Shown here in pieces: positions 1-5,169 of a stretch of DNA of 5,169 nucleotides (position 1 is its first letter; each line of letters starts with the position of its first letter). The notes beneath the pieces were generated by a model. It searched no databases. It saw only the letters and a program-made list of their open reading frames with translations, and was not told the origin of the DNA. Made by a program: the position numbers and the translations under genes. The stretch lies in the NCBI GenBank assembly GCA_014379885.1, contig JACMKW010000394.1:1-5169 (forward strand), written 5' to 3'. Origin of the DNA: Rhizobacter sp. Lineage in GTDB: Bacteria > Pseudomonadota > Gammaproteobacteria > Burkholderiales > Burkholderiaceae.

Positions 1-1
1 A

Positions 2-262
2 TTGGATGAACCCACCACCGGCCTGCACTTCGCCGACATCGACCTGCTGCTGCGCGTGCTGCACCAGTTGCGGGATGCCGGCAACACCATCGTGGTGATC
101 GAGCACAACCTCGACGTGATCAAGACCGCCGACTGGCTGATCGACATGGGCCCCGAAGGCGGCGCTGGCGGCGGCACCGTGGTGGCGGTGGGCACGCCCG
201 AAGAGGTGGCGGCCAATCGCGCGAGCTACACCGGGCGTTACCTGAAGCCGCTATTGCGCTGA
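2..262 (+). CDS. uvrA: UvrABC excinuclease subunit A, C-terminal fragment (5' end outside window)
   Basis: This is the last 86 residues of UvrA, the ATPase subunit that loads UvrB onto damaged DNA in nucleotide excision repair. The fragment opens inside the second ABC ATPase domain. Residues 2-9 (DEPTTGLH) are the Walker B motif plus D-loop with the UvrA-typical TTGLH, and VIEHNLDVI (about residues 33-41) holds the H-loop histidine. The glycine-rich [20 protein letters not shown] is the usual UvrA ending, followed by a short tail with stop TGA at 260-262. The frame is open to the left edge, so the first in-window TTG codon is not a start; the Walker A and signature motifs lie upstream of the window. 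Codon use is GC-rich and ordinary. The next gene is on the same strand but starts 116 bases later behind its own leader, so it is probably not co-transcribed as an operon. Confidence 0.97.
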   Translation: MDEPTTGLHFADIDLLLRVLHQLRDAGNTIVVIEHNLDVIKTADWLIDMGPEGGAGGGTVVAVGTPEEVAANRASYTGRYLKPLLR

Positions 263-286
263 GCCCACGGGCGGGCGGGTGTGGGC
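263..286 (+). other. G-rich hairpin / G-quadruplex motif just after uvrA
   Basis: GCCCAC (263-268) and GTGGGC (281-286) are a perfect 6-bp inverted repeat directly after the uvrA stop. The loop is three G-runs, and with the right arm the stretch 269-285 reads G3-C-G3-C-G3-TGT-G3, a textbook four-tract G-quadruplex motif with 1, 1 and 3-base loops. No T-run follows, so this is not a classical intrinsic terminator. It could help end or stabilise the uvrA transcript, or mean nothing; the motif is seen, the role is inferred. Confidence 0.5.
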
Positions 287-288
287 AA

Positions 289-335
289 CTCTGTGGACAG
301 AGAGTGCATGACTTGTGGACAATTCCCACTGCACT
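289..335 (+). promoter_or_regulatory. Putative promoter/operator of the toxin-antitoxin locus
   Basis: The leader of the antitoxin gene carries two exact copies of TGTGGACA (292-299 and 314-321), 22 bases apart, about two helical turns. The first copy lies in a short palindrome, CTCTGT-GG-ACAGAG (289-302). AGTGCA (303-308) and TGCACT (330-335) form a further dyad around the second copy. A candidate sigma-70 promoter uses TGGACA (294-299, 5 of 6 to TTGACA), an 18-base spacer and GACAAT (318-323, 4 of 6), so each repeat would overlap one promoter element. This arrangement suits autorepression by the HTH antitoxin, as is usual for type II TA loci. The sites are visible; promoter activity and binding are inference. 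Confidence 0.4.
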
Positions 336-378
336 TGTTTCCGCTCTGCAACGAATCCGAAAACTGGCACCACCAGAC

Positions 379-843
379 ATGACCGGCGAAGAAGCGGAAA
401 TGGCCCGCATCGCACAACGCTTCATCGTCGAATCGCTCGACCATTCACGCGCCGCCGCAATCACGCTGACCAGCGACACCGGTGACGCACCCTCCATCTC
501 TGTGCCCACCAAAACCCTGCGCTTCATTGCCGAAGTGCTGGGCGCCTTGAGCGAGCGCCAGTCCTTTTCCGTCATGCCGGCTGGGCGCGAAATGTCCACG
601 ATGGAGGCCGCAAACTTCCTCAACGTCTCCCGGCCTTTCGTCATCAAGGAAATTGAGGAAGGCCGCCTGCCTCACCGCAAAGTCGGCAGCCATCGCCGGG
701 TCGCGTTCGAAGACTTGATGCAGTACGCCCAGGAGATGCACGCACAGCAGAAACAGGCTCTGCAGCGGGCGGCCGATAACACAGCCGAACTCGGGTTGGA
801 CTACTGGAGTGGCGGGTCACGCGCGTTTCACGGCTGTGCTTGA
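379..843 (+). CDS. Excisionase-family HTH antitoxin of a PIN-type toxin-antitoxin pair
   Basis: This 154-residue protein resembles proteobacterial antitoxins that carry an excisionase/MerR-like DNA-binding domain and pair with PIN-domain RNases. The N-terminal half (about 1-70) is a family-specific region. STMEAANFLNVSRPFVIKEIEEG (about 74-96) is the helix-turn-helix, and LPHRKVGSHRRVAFEDLMQY (about 97-116) is the wing that typifies the family. A charged C-terminal helix (about 117-140) ends in LGLDY and is probably the toxin-neutralising arm. The ATG at 379 is chosen because homologues begin close to this point; an in-frame GTG at 304 would add 25 residues running through the operator-like repeats. 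No clear Shine-Dalgarno is seen. The frame runs 12 residues past LGLDY (WSGGSRAFHGCA) and overlaps the toxin start at 809; relatives, as I recall them, stop at about LGLDY. A changed stop codon is therefore possible. It may still act as a DNA-binding regulator although its toxin is broken. Confidence 0.82.
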   Translation: MTGEEAEMARIAQRFIVESLDHSRAAAITLTSDTGDAPSISVPTKTLRFIAEVLGALSERQSFSVMPAGREMSTMEAANFLNVSRPFVIKEIEEGRLPHRKVGSHRRVAFEDLMQYAQEMHAQQKQALQRAADNTAELGLDYWSGGSRAFHGCA

Positions 844-967
844 CGCATGCGTCTTGTACCCCGTGAGCGTTGCCGACTCGTTGATGAGCCTGGCCGTGGC
901 TGGCCTCTATGCAGCCAAGAGGACCACCGCTATTGAAGACGAGTGGGTGCGCAACCTCGAACGCGCG

Positions 968-1003
968 CGCCCCGAGCTGCAAGGCCGCTTGCAGCTCGGG
1001 GCG
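968..1003. repeat. Perfect 16-bp inverted repeat with 4-base loop at the toxin frameshift
   Basis: The left arm 968-983 (CGCCCCGAGCTGCAAG) and right arm 988-1003 (CTTGCAGCTCGGGGCG) are exact reverse complements around the loop GCCG (984-987). The left arm encodes R54-PELQ-G59 of the PIN toxin in the correct frame. The right arm contains the point at which the frame is lost. No T-run follows and the element sits inside a coding region, so a terminator is unlikely. Confidence 0.95.
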
Positions 1004-1186
1004 TGATGGCATGCGCGCGGCCTTGCCCGATTGGCAGGTCTCAGACCTTGCCTGGCAAGCCATCTCACCCAGCCTGCGCTTGCCCGACCATGGTGATGTA
1101 CACGTGCTGGCAGCAGCCATCGCAGGTGATGCCGATTGCATCGTCACGTCGAACCTCAAAGACTTCCCCGCAGAGATCTTGAAGCC

Positions 1187-2095
1187 TTACGGCATCGAAG
1201 CCATCCACCCCGACGACTTTCTCGTGGCGCCACTCGACCTCGACGAGTTCAGCGCCCTTGCGGCGTTCCGAGACATGCGTGCTCGCCGATCTGCGGCGCG
1301 TATGGCGGCGTAATAGGCCTCCAGACCTTTCAGGGTGCTTTTCTTCAGGCCGCCGATGAAGAACGTTTCTTCAAGCTTGTAGAGCTCGCGGGCCACGTTG
1401 TTGTCGCGGTGGAATTCGCTGTCAAACACCTTGGAGAAAATCTCTTCGGTGAGGATGTGCTGGATGAGCATCTCGCGCACATCGGCTTCGGTCAGCTCGG
1501 GGTTGATGGCTTCCTGGGCGTGCTTCAAGAATTTCCGCGAGGCCTTGGCAAACGCTGCATTGGCCGCGTGCTCACGGGCGATCATCGAGCGCAGTGCTTC
1601 CAGCACTGCAGGCAGGTCGGTCTTGAACTGCGCCACCGCTTTGCGAAAGTCTGCAATCTCGGCGCGCTCAAAACTGAAGAAGAGCTTGAGCAGCTTCTCC
1701 AACGCCTGCACATCGGTCACGCTGCAGCGCATCACCTCTTGGCGGTGCTGGATCAGCACCGCTTCGGTGCTGTCTTCAAAAATGATGTTGTCTTGCGGGT
1801 AGCCGCATTTGAACTTGAACTCGATCTCGGCGTCGAGGTTGTCTTTCGCGTCTTTGGCTTCCCAGTAGCCGAAGGGCACGCGCAGCTCGTGCAGCAAGGC
1901 GCCATCGACGAAGCGAGTGTCTTTGGTGGCCGAGTCAAGCTTGTATTCAGGAATGAACACCAGGTCGTGCTGCTTTCCCCAGCCTTTGAGCAAGTCTTTG
2001 AACGCCTCTCGCACAACCGACTCGCGGTGCGTACCGCCCACCTTCTTGAGCACGTCGAGCTGGGCAAGGTATTGATTGATGAGTACTTGGCTCAT
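1187..2095 (-). pseudogene. Type ISP-like restriction-modification enzyme, N-terminal nuclease fragment only
   Basis: The 302-codon frame from ATG 2093-2095 matches the start of single-polypeptide type ISP (LlaGI/LlaBIII-like) enzymes, which normally join Mrr-like nuclease, translocase, methyltransferase and target-recognition parts in one chain of well over 1000 residues. The first 80 or so residues hold the nuclease: E30 in ESVVREAF, then D64 and E79-A-K81 (VDGALLHELRVPFGYWEAKD), a complete PD-(D/E)XK set. GYPQDNIIFEDSTEAVLIQ (98-116) follows, then a helical linker with NPELTEADVREMLIQHILTEEIFSKVF and ending LKGLEAYYAAIR. Family similarity stops at about residue 268 (near 1291). The last 34 or so codons are antisense to the PIN toxin and end at TAA 1187-1189. 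No helicase Walker box or NPPY methylase motif remains. Over the 268 family-like codons there is no frameshift or stop. GC content is lower than in the kinase gene. It cannot work as a restriction-modification system; a free nuclease domain could in principle be made. Confidence 0.8.
1280..1294. other. Rearrangement junction fusing the 3' remnants of toxin and restriction genes
   Basis: Plus-strand PIN similarity is last recognisable at AAFRDMRA (to about 1283). Minus-strand ISP similarity is last recognisable at YYAAIRAA (down to about 1292). The two remnants therefore meet tail to tail within about 10-15 bases with nothing between them. I see no insertion sequence ends or target duplication. 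A single deletion or illegitimate recombination that removed the toxin tail and the rest of the restriction gene is the simplest reading. Confidence 0.6.
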
Positions 2096-2296
2096 TCGGT
2101 GAAGTTCATGAAGTCTCCCTCGGTTCATTTCATCACAGGGCCAACCCAATCAGTTCGGCGGCAAGGCAGGGGATTGAACATTGCCGTGCTGCAACGCGGC
2201 ACGAATCATGCGCGGTTCCACCAGTGGCGAGGCCCGTGCGCTTGCACTACATTGCCGCAGCCCGACAACCGAGCTCTGCTCCCCGCGACACACCCC
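2096..2296. other. Divergent intergenic region between ISP remnant and hybrid kinase
   Basis: This is about 200 bases with no convincing gene. On the minus strand AGGGAGA (2114-2120) is a good Shine-Dalgarno, but it lies 18 bases from the ISP start and only 4 bases from an ATG at 2107-2109 that opens a five-codon frame (MNFTE). That frame's stop overlaps the ISP start as ATGA, suggesting coupled initiation. A GC hairpin, CGTGCTGC-AAC-GCGGCACG (2185-2203, one T·G pair), has no T-run. The minus-strand frame ending at TGA 2150-2152 has a protein-like tail (PRMIRAALQHGNVQ) that I could not assign. No strong -10/-35 pair is visible for either flanking gene; TTGCAC at 2242-2247 is only an isolated -35-like site. 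Confidence 0.4.
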
Positions 2297-5110
2297 ATGC
2301 CGCCTGCGCCATCGCTCGCTGACGAATCGCACCGGCTGGCCACGCTGCATGCATCGGGCATCCTGGATTCACCCGCTGAAGAAAGCTTCGACGCCATCAC
2401 GCAGTGCGCGGCGCAGCTGACTGGCTGCCCCATCGCCGTCCTCAGCCTGGTTGATTCGCAGCGCGAGTGGTTCAAGTCGGTGCATGGGTGGGACGAGCTC
2501 CCCGTGCGCGAAATTCCCCGCGCCATCTCGTTTTGCAACCACACGCTGGCAAGCAAGGGCCTCTTCGAGGTGCCCGACACGGCGCGCGACCCACGCTTTG
2601 CGCACAATCCGTTCGTGACGGGCGTGCCGCACGTGCGCGCGTATGCCGGTGAACCGTTGTGCGTGGACGGCGCCCACCTCGGCGCGTTGTGCGTGATCGA
2701 CACCCGGCCGCGAACGCTGAGCGAGGCCGAGCGCACTGGGTTGCGCGGCTTGGCGCGTGTGGCCAGCGAGCTGCTGGCCAGCCGCCGTCGCGCAACCCCG
2801 GTGGACGACGAACACGCGCGCCTGCTCGACTTCGCGCGTTCCTCGGGCGACTGGATGTGGGAGACCGACGCCGAGCTGCGCTACACCTGGATCTCCAGCC
2901 CCTTCGAGACAGTGACGGGCGTGTCTCCGGCGGCCATGAAAGGCCAGCAAATCGCCGACTCGCCGCTGCTCGACAGCCTGGGCCACCCGCTGGGGCGTGG
3001 GCGCAGCATCCACGCACTGCTGCGGCGCCATCAAGCCATCACTCGCGTGATCGCCGACAAGCTCACGCCACGCGGTACCTTGCAGGTGTCGCGCAGCGCG
3101 GTGCCGGTGTTCGACGCGCAGGGCCTGTTCTGCGGCTACCGCGGCACAGCACGCGACGTGTCGGCGCACATTGCCGCCGAACGACGTACCCATGGCCAGG
3201 CCGAGCTGTTGCGCAAACTCTCGTCGCAGGTGCCGGGGGTGATCTTCCAGCTGTGGCTGCACCCCGATGGCAGCACCAGCTACACCTATGCGAGCGATGC
3301 CTCGCGCGAGCTGTTCGGCGTGGAGCCGCCGCGCAATGGCGACGGTGGCGACAAAGACGTGGTGTGCCGCATGCTGTACCCCGACGAAGTGCCCGACTTC
3401 ATGCCCAGCCTGGTGGCCGCCTCGCGATCGCTCACGCCGTGGCAACGCGAATTCCGCATCGTGCGCAACGGCGCGGTGCGCTGGATCGAGGTGCGCGCCG
3501 TGCCCGAGCGGCACCCGGAAGGTGGCACGCTGTGGCACGGGTTTTCTTCCGACGTGACGGCGCGCAAGGAGATCGAGCTCGCGTTGCGCAGCAGCGAAGA
3601 GCGCTGGAGCCTGGCTGCCGAAGCGGCAGGCATCGGCATCGCCGAGCTCGATCTCGACAGCGGGCAGATGAATTTCGACGCCCGCGCCTGCGCCAACCAC
3701 GGGCTGAAATTCCCGCAGACCGACTACCTGTTGACCGACTTTTTCGCGGCGATCCACCCCGACGACCGCTACCCCGTGCAAGCCCGCATCGACCAGGCCC
3801 TGGCCACCGGTGGCATGCTCGAAGCCCGATACCGCCTCCAGCGACTCGACGGCATCGACGCGACGCTGGAGATCTTTGCGCGCTGCACCCACGGCGATGA
3901 TCGCCGCGTGAGTGGCATGGTCGGTACCTGCCGCGACGTGACGCAGCAAGCTGCGCACGAGCAGCTGCGCAGCGACAAGGAAGCCGCCGAGCGCGCCAGC
4001 CGCGCCAAGAGCGAGTTTCTCTCGCGGGTGAGCCATGAGCTGCGCACACCGCTGAACGGCATCCTCGGGTTTGCGCAGTTGATGGCCATCGACCGTGTGC
4101 ACCCGCTGGCTGCCGATCAGGCGCGCCGCCTCGACAGCGTGCTGCGCGCCGGGCGCCACCTGCTGGAGCTGATCAACGACATGCTCAACCTGGCGCGCAT
4201 CGAGCAGGAAGACTTCTCGCTGCAGCGCGCGCCGGTCAACCTGACGGCCACGCTGCAAATCTGCTACTCGCTGATCCAGCCCCTGGCCGACAGCGCTGGC
4301 GTGCGCCTGGTGGCGCCGCCCAAACGTGCGCACTGGGCGCAGGCCGACGCGCGCGCGGTGGAGCAGGTGCTGCTCAACTTGCTGTCCAACGCCATCAAGT
4401 ACAACCGGCCGGCCGGCGCGGTGCGCGTGGCGCTGTCGCGCAGCGGCGCACGCATTCAGGTGGCGGTGAGCGACGAAGGCGAGGGCCTGAGCGAAACCCA
4501 GCAGGCGCACCTGTTCCAGCCCTTCAACCGCCTGGGCGCCGAGCAGCGCCGTGTGGAAGGCACCGGCCTGGGCCTGGTGATCGCACGCGAGCTGGCGGCA
4601 TCGATGAACGGTGAGTTGCAAGTGCACAGCCAGCCCGGCAAGGGCTCGACCTTCACGCTGCTGCTGCCCGCCGGTGCTGCACCCACCGCGCCGCGGCACG
4701 GCGACATGGCGCAGGAAACGACAGAGCCCCAACCGCCCGCCGCGCGCCGACAGGTGCTGTACATCGAAGACGAACCGCTCAATATCCTGTTGATGCAAGA
4801 GGTGTTCAAGGCCCGCCCGCAATGGGAGCTGCAGGTGGCCACCGATGGCAACTCGGGTCTCGCCGCGGCACGTGCCCTGCGCTACGACCTCCTGCTGATC
4901 GACATGAACCGGCCCGACATGAACGGGCTGGAACTGATCCGCGCGCTGCGCGGCGATGCGCGCAGCGCGGGCCTGCAATGCATTGCACTGTCGGCCGACG
5001 CCATGCAGACCCAGATCGACGCCGCGCTGGCAGCGGGATTTGATGGCTACTGGACCAAGCCAATCAATGTGGCGCACATTCTTGATGGGCTCGGCCAAGC
5101 ACTGAGTTAG
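2297..5110 (+). CDS. Cytosolic hybrid sensor histidine kinase (GAF-PAS3-HisKA-HATPase-REC)
   Basis: This 937-residue hybrid kinase detects a signal, autophosphorylates on His and passes phosphate to its own receiver. Domains in order: GAF (about 12-165), of the SLVD..REWFKS..SFCNHTL type with FCNH at 79-82; three PAS/PAC units (about 171-293, 304-428, 436-552); HisKA (about 570-640) with SHELRTPLNG and phospho-accepting H580; HATPase_c with N-box N694/N698, DEGEG from D726, F-box LFQPF at 739-743 and GTGLGL at 755-760; a linker rich in Pro, Ala and Thr; and REC (about 820-935) with E824/D825, phospho-accepting D869, S899 and K921. All catalytic residues needed are present. No signal peptide or membrane segment is seen, so it is probably soluble; the ligands are unknown. 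ATG 2297 lies just ahead of the GAF domain; no clear Shine-Dalgarno is present, and the frame is open far upstream only because it is antisense to the restriction remnant. No response regulator or output gene is adjacent in the window. Confidence 0.93.
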   Translation: MPPAPSLADESHRLATLHASGILDSPAEESFDAITQCAAQLTGCPIAVLSLVDSQREWFKSVHGWDELPVREIPRAISFCNHTLASKGLFEVPDTARDPRFAHNPFVTGVPHVRAYAGEPLCVDGAHLGALCVIDTRPRTLSEAERTGLRGLARVASELLASRRRATPVDDEHARLLDFARSSGDWMWETDAELRYTWISSPFETVTGVSPAAMKGQQIADSPLLDSLGHPLGRGRSIHALLRRHQAITRVIADKLTPRGTLQVSRSAVPVFDAQGLFCGYRGTARDVSAHIAAERRTHGQAELLRKLSSQVPGVIFQLWLHPDGSTSYTYASDASRELFGVEPPRNGDGGDKDVVCRMLYPDEVPDFMPSLVAASRSLTPWQREFRIVRNGAVRWIEVRAVPERHPEGGTLWHGFSSDVTARKEIELALRSSEERWSLAAEAAGIGIAELDLDSGQMNFDARACANHGLKFPQTDYLLTDFFAAIHPDDRYPVQARIDQALATGGMLEARYRLQRLDGIDATLEIFARCTHGDDRRVSGMVGTCRDVTQQAAHEQLRSDKEAAERASRAKSEFLSRVSHELRTPLNGILGFAQLMAIDRVHPLAADQARRLDSVLRAGRHLLELINDMLNLARIEQEDFSLQRAPVNLTATLQICYSLIQPLADSAGVRLVAPPKRAHWAQADARAVEQVLLNLLSNAIKYNRPAGAVRVALSRSGARIQVAVSDEGEGLSETQQAHLFQPFNRLGAEQRRVEGTGLGLVIARELAASMNGELQVHSQPGKGSTFTLLLPAGAAPTAPRHGDMAQETTEPQPPAARRQVLYIEDEPLNILLMQEVFKARPQWELQVATDGNSGLAAARALRYDLLLIDMNRPDMNGLELIRALRGDARSAGLQCIALSADAMQTQIDAALAAGFDGYWTKPINVAHILDGLGQALS

Positions 5111-5147
5111 CCCCCCAGTCGCTGCGCTCCTGCCCCCAAGGGGCTGA
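5107..5147 (+). terminator. GC-rich hairpin at the kinase 3' end (possible terminator or dispersed repeat)
   Basis: TTAGCCCC (5107-5114, which includes the TAG stop) pairs with GGGGCTGA (5140-5147) through one wobble. A tighter alternative is GCCCC-CAA-GGGGC (5132-5144). No T-run follows, so intrinsic termination is uncertain. The C-rich block with CAGTCGCTGCGCTCCTG between the arms resembles, from memory, intergenic motifs repeated widely in Comamonadaceae-type genomes. Nothing recognisable is seen in the remaining bases to 5169. Confidence 0.4.
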
Positions 5148-5169
5148 GCCCGGACACATCTCGTCCTGA

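Larger units (their letters stand above)
809..1313 (+). pseudogene. PIN-domain toxin (RNase), frameshifted and 3'-truncated
   Basis: This is the partner toxin of the upstream antitoxin; PIN toxins are metal-dependent RNases. Reading from GTG 809, residues 1-62 are normal for the family: FTAVLDACVLYP carries the first catalytic Asp (D12) and IEDEWVRNL the acidic E45. The frame then stops at TGA 1004-1006. The rest of the domain continues in the next frame from about 1002 (RDGMRAALPDW), with LPDHGDVHVLAAAI and ADCIVTSNLKDFP holding the later acidic and Asn positions, followed by PYGIEAIHPDDF. One extra base (or two lost) near 995-1001, inside a perfect hairpin, explains the break. The C-terminus is also abnormal: after AAFRDMRA the frame enters DNA antisense to the neighbouring restriction gene and stops at TAA 1311-1313, short of the roughly 180-190 residues I expect. 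An in-frame ATG at 1011 could allow a separate C-terminal fragment. The most likely state is a non-functional toxin; a sequencing error at the hairpin could explain the frameshift but not the lost tail. Confidence 0.83.

Noticed and set aside
304..378. GTG 304 as the antitoxin start
   Set aside because: It would make the operator-like repeats coding and adds 25 residues unlike the family; ATG 379 fits homologous N-termini better.
120..647. Minus-strand open frames across uvrA and the antitoxin
   Set aside because: They are shadows of two well-supported plus-strand genes and have no protein family features.
968..1003. Intrinsic terminator at the strong hairpin
   Set aside because: No T-run follows, and it lies within the toxin coding region.
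992..1010. Programmed +1 ribosomal frameshift in the PIN toxin
   Set aside because: There is no recognised slippery codon before the TGA, and the hairpin lies upstream of the shift rather than a few bases downstream. The 3' truncation also points to decay. It is not formally excluded.
1136..2296. 387-codon in-frame upstream extension of the hybrid kinase
   Set aside because: It is antisense to the ISP fragment, whose minus-strand protein is clearly the real one; the kinase family starts just before the GAF domain at 2297.
2369..5098. A 909-codon open frame on the minus strand opposite the kinase
   Set aside because: Its translation is compositionally odd (rich in Ala, Arg, His and Gln) with no domain pattern. 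It is the mirror of a GC-rich gene whose plus-strand product has every expected motif.
1..5169. CRISPR array, tRNA, rRNA or intact transposase
   Set aside because: No regularly spaced repeats, tRNA-like cloverleaf, rRNA signature or transposase protein was seen on either strand.

Overview
The window looks like chromosomal DNA of a high-GC betaproteobacterium, most likely order Burkholderiales (Comamonadaceae or a relative). This is inferred from the GC-rich codon use, the style of the antitoxin and hybrid-kinase proteins, and a C-rich hairpin motif at the right edge that I recall as common in that group. No species can be named from the sequence alone.

Layout: (1) 2-262, plus strand: the C-terminal end of uvrA (excision repair), whose stop is followed by a G-rich hairpin/G-quadruplex motif. 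(2) 289-1313, plus strand: a type II toxin-antitoxin locus, with an operator-like leader (TGTGGACA repeats and dyads), an excisionase-type helix-turn-helix antitoxin, and a PIN-domain toxin broken by a +1 frameshift. The frameshift lies inside a perfect 16-bp inverted repeat. The toxin's 3' end is also lost. (3) 1187-2095, minus strand: the N-terminal quarter or less of a type ISP-like single-chain restriction-modification enzyme. It keeps an intact-looking PD-(D/E)XK nuclease motif but has no helicase, methyltransferase or target-recognition part. Its 3' end abuts the broken end of the toxin gene near 1280-1294, so one deletion or rearrangement probably truncated both. (4) 2096-2296: divergent intergenic DNA. 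(5) 2297-5110, plus strand: an intact 937-residue soluble hybrid histidine kinase (GAF-PAS-PAS-PAS-HisKA-HATPase-REC), then a GC-rich hairpin at the window end.

The stretch between uvrA and the kinase reads as a decaying defence or mobile-gene patch inserted between two core-like genes. It shows lower GC, a dead or dying TA toxin, and an amputated restriction enzyme. The antitoxin reading frame is still open and may still repress its own promoter. The kinase has no adjacent response regulator or membrane segment, so it probably senses a cytosolic signal and passes phosphate through its own receiver domain to a partner encoded elsewhere. I saw no wholly new system. The most instructive signal is the frameshift that coincides exactly with a perfect palindrome, which looks like a quasipalindrome-templated mutation.
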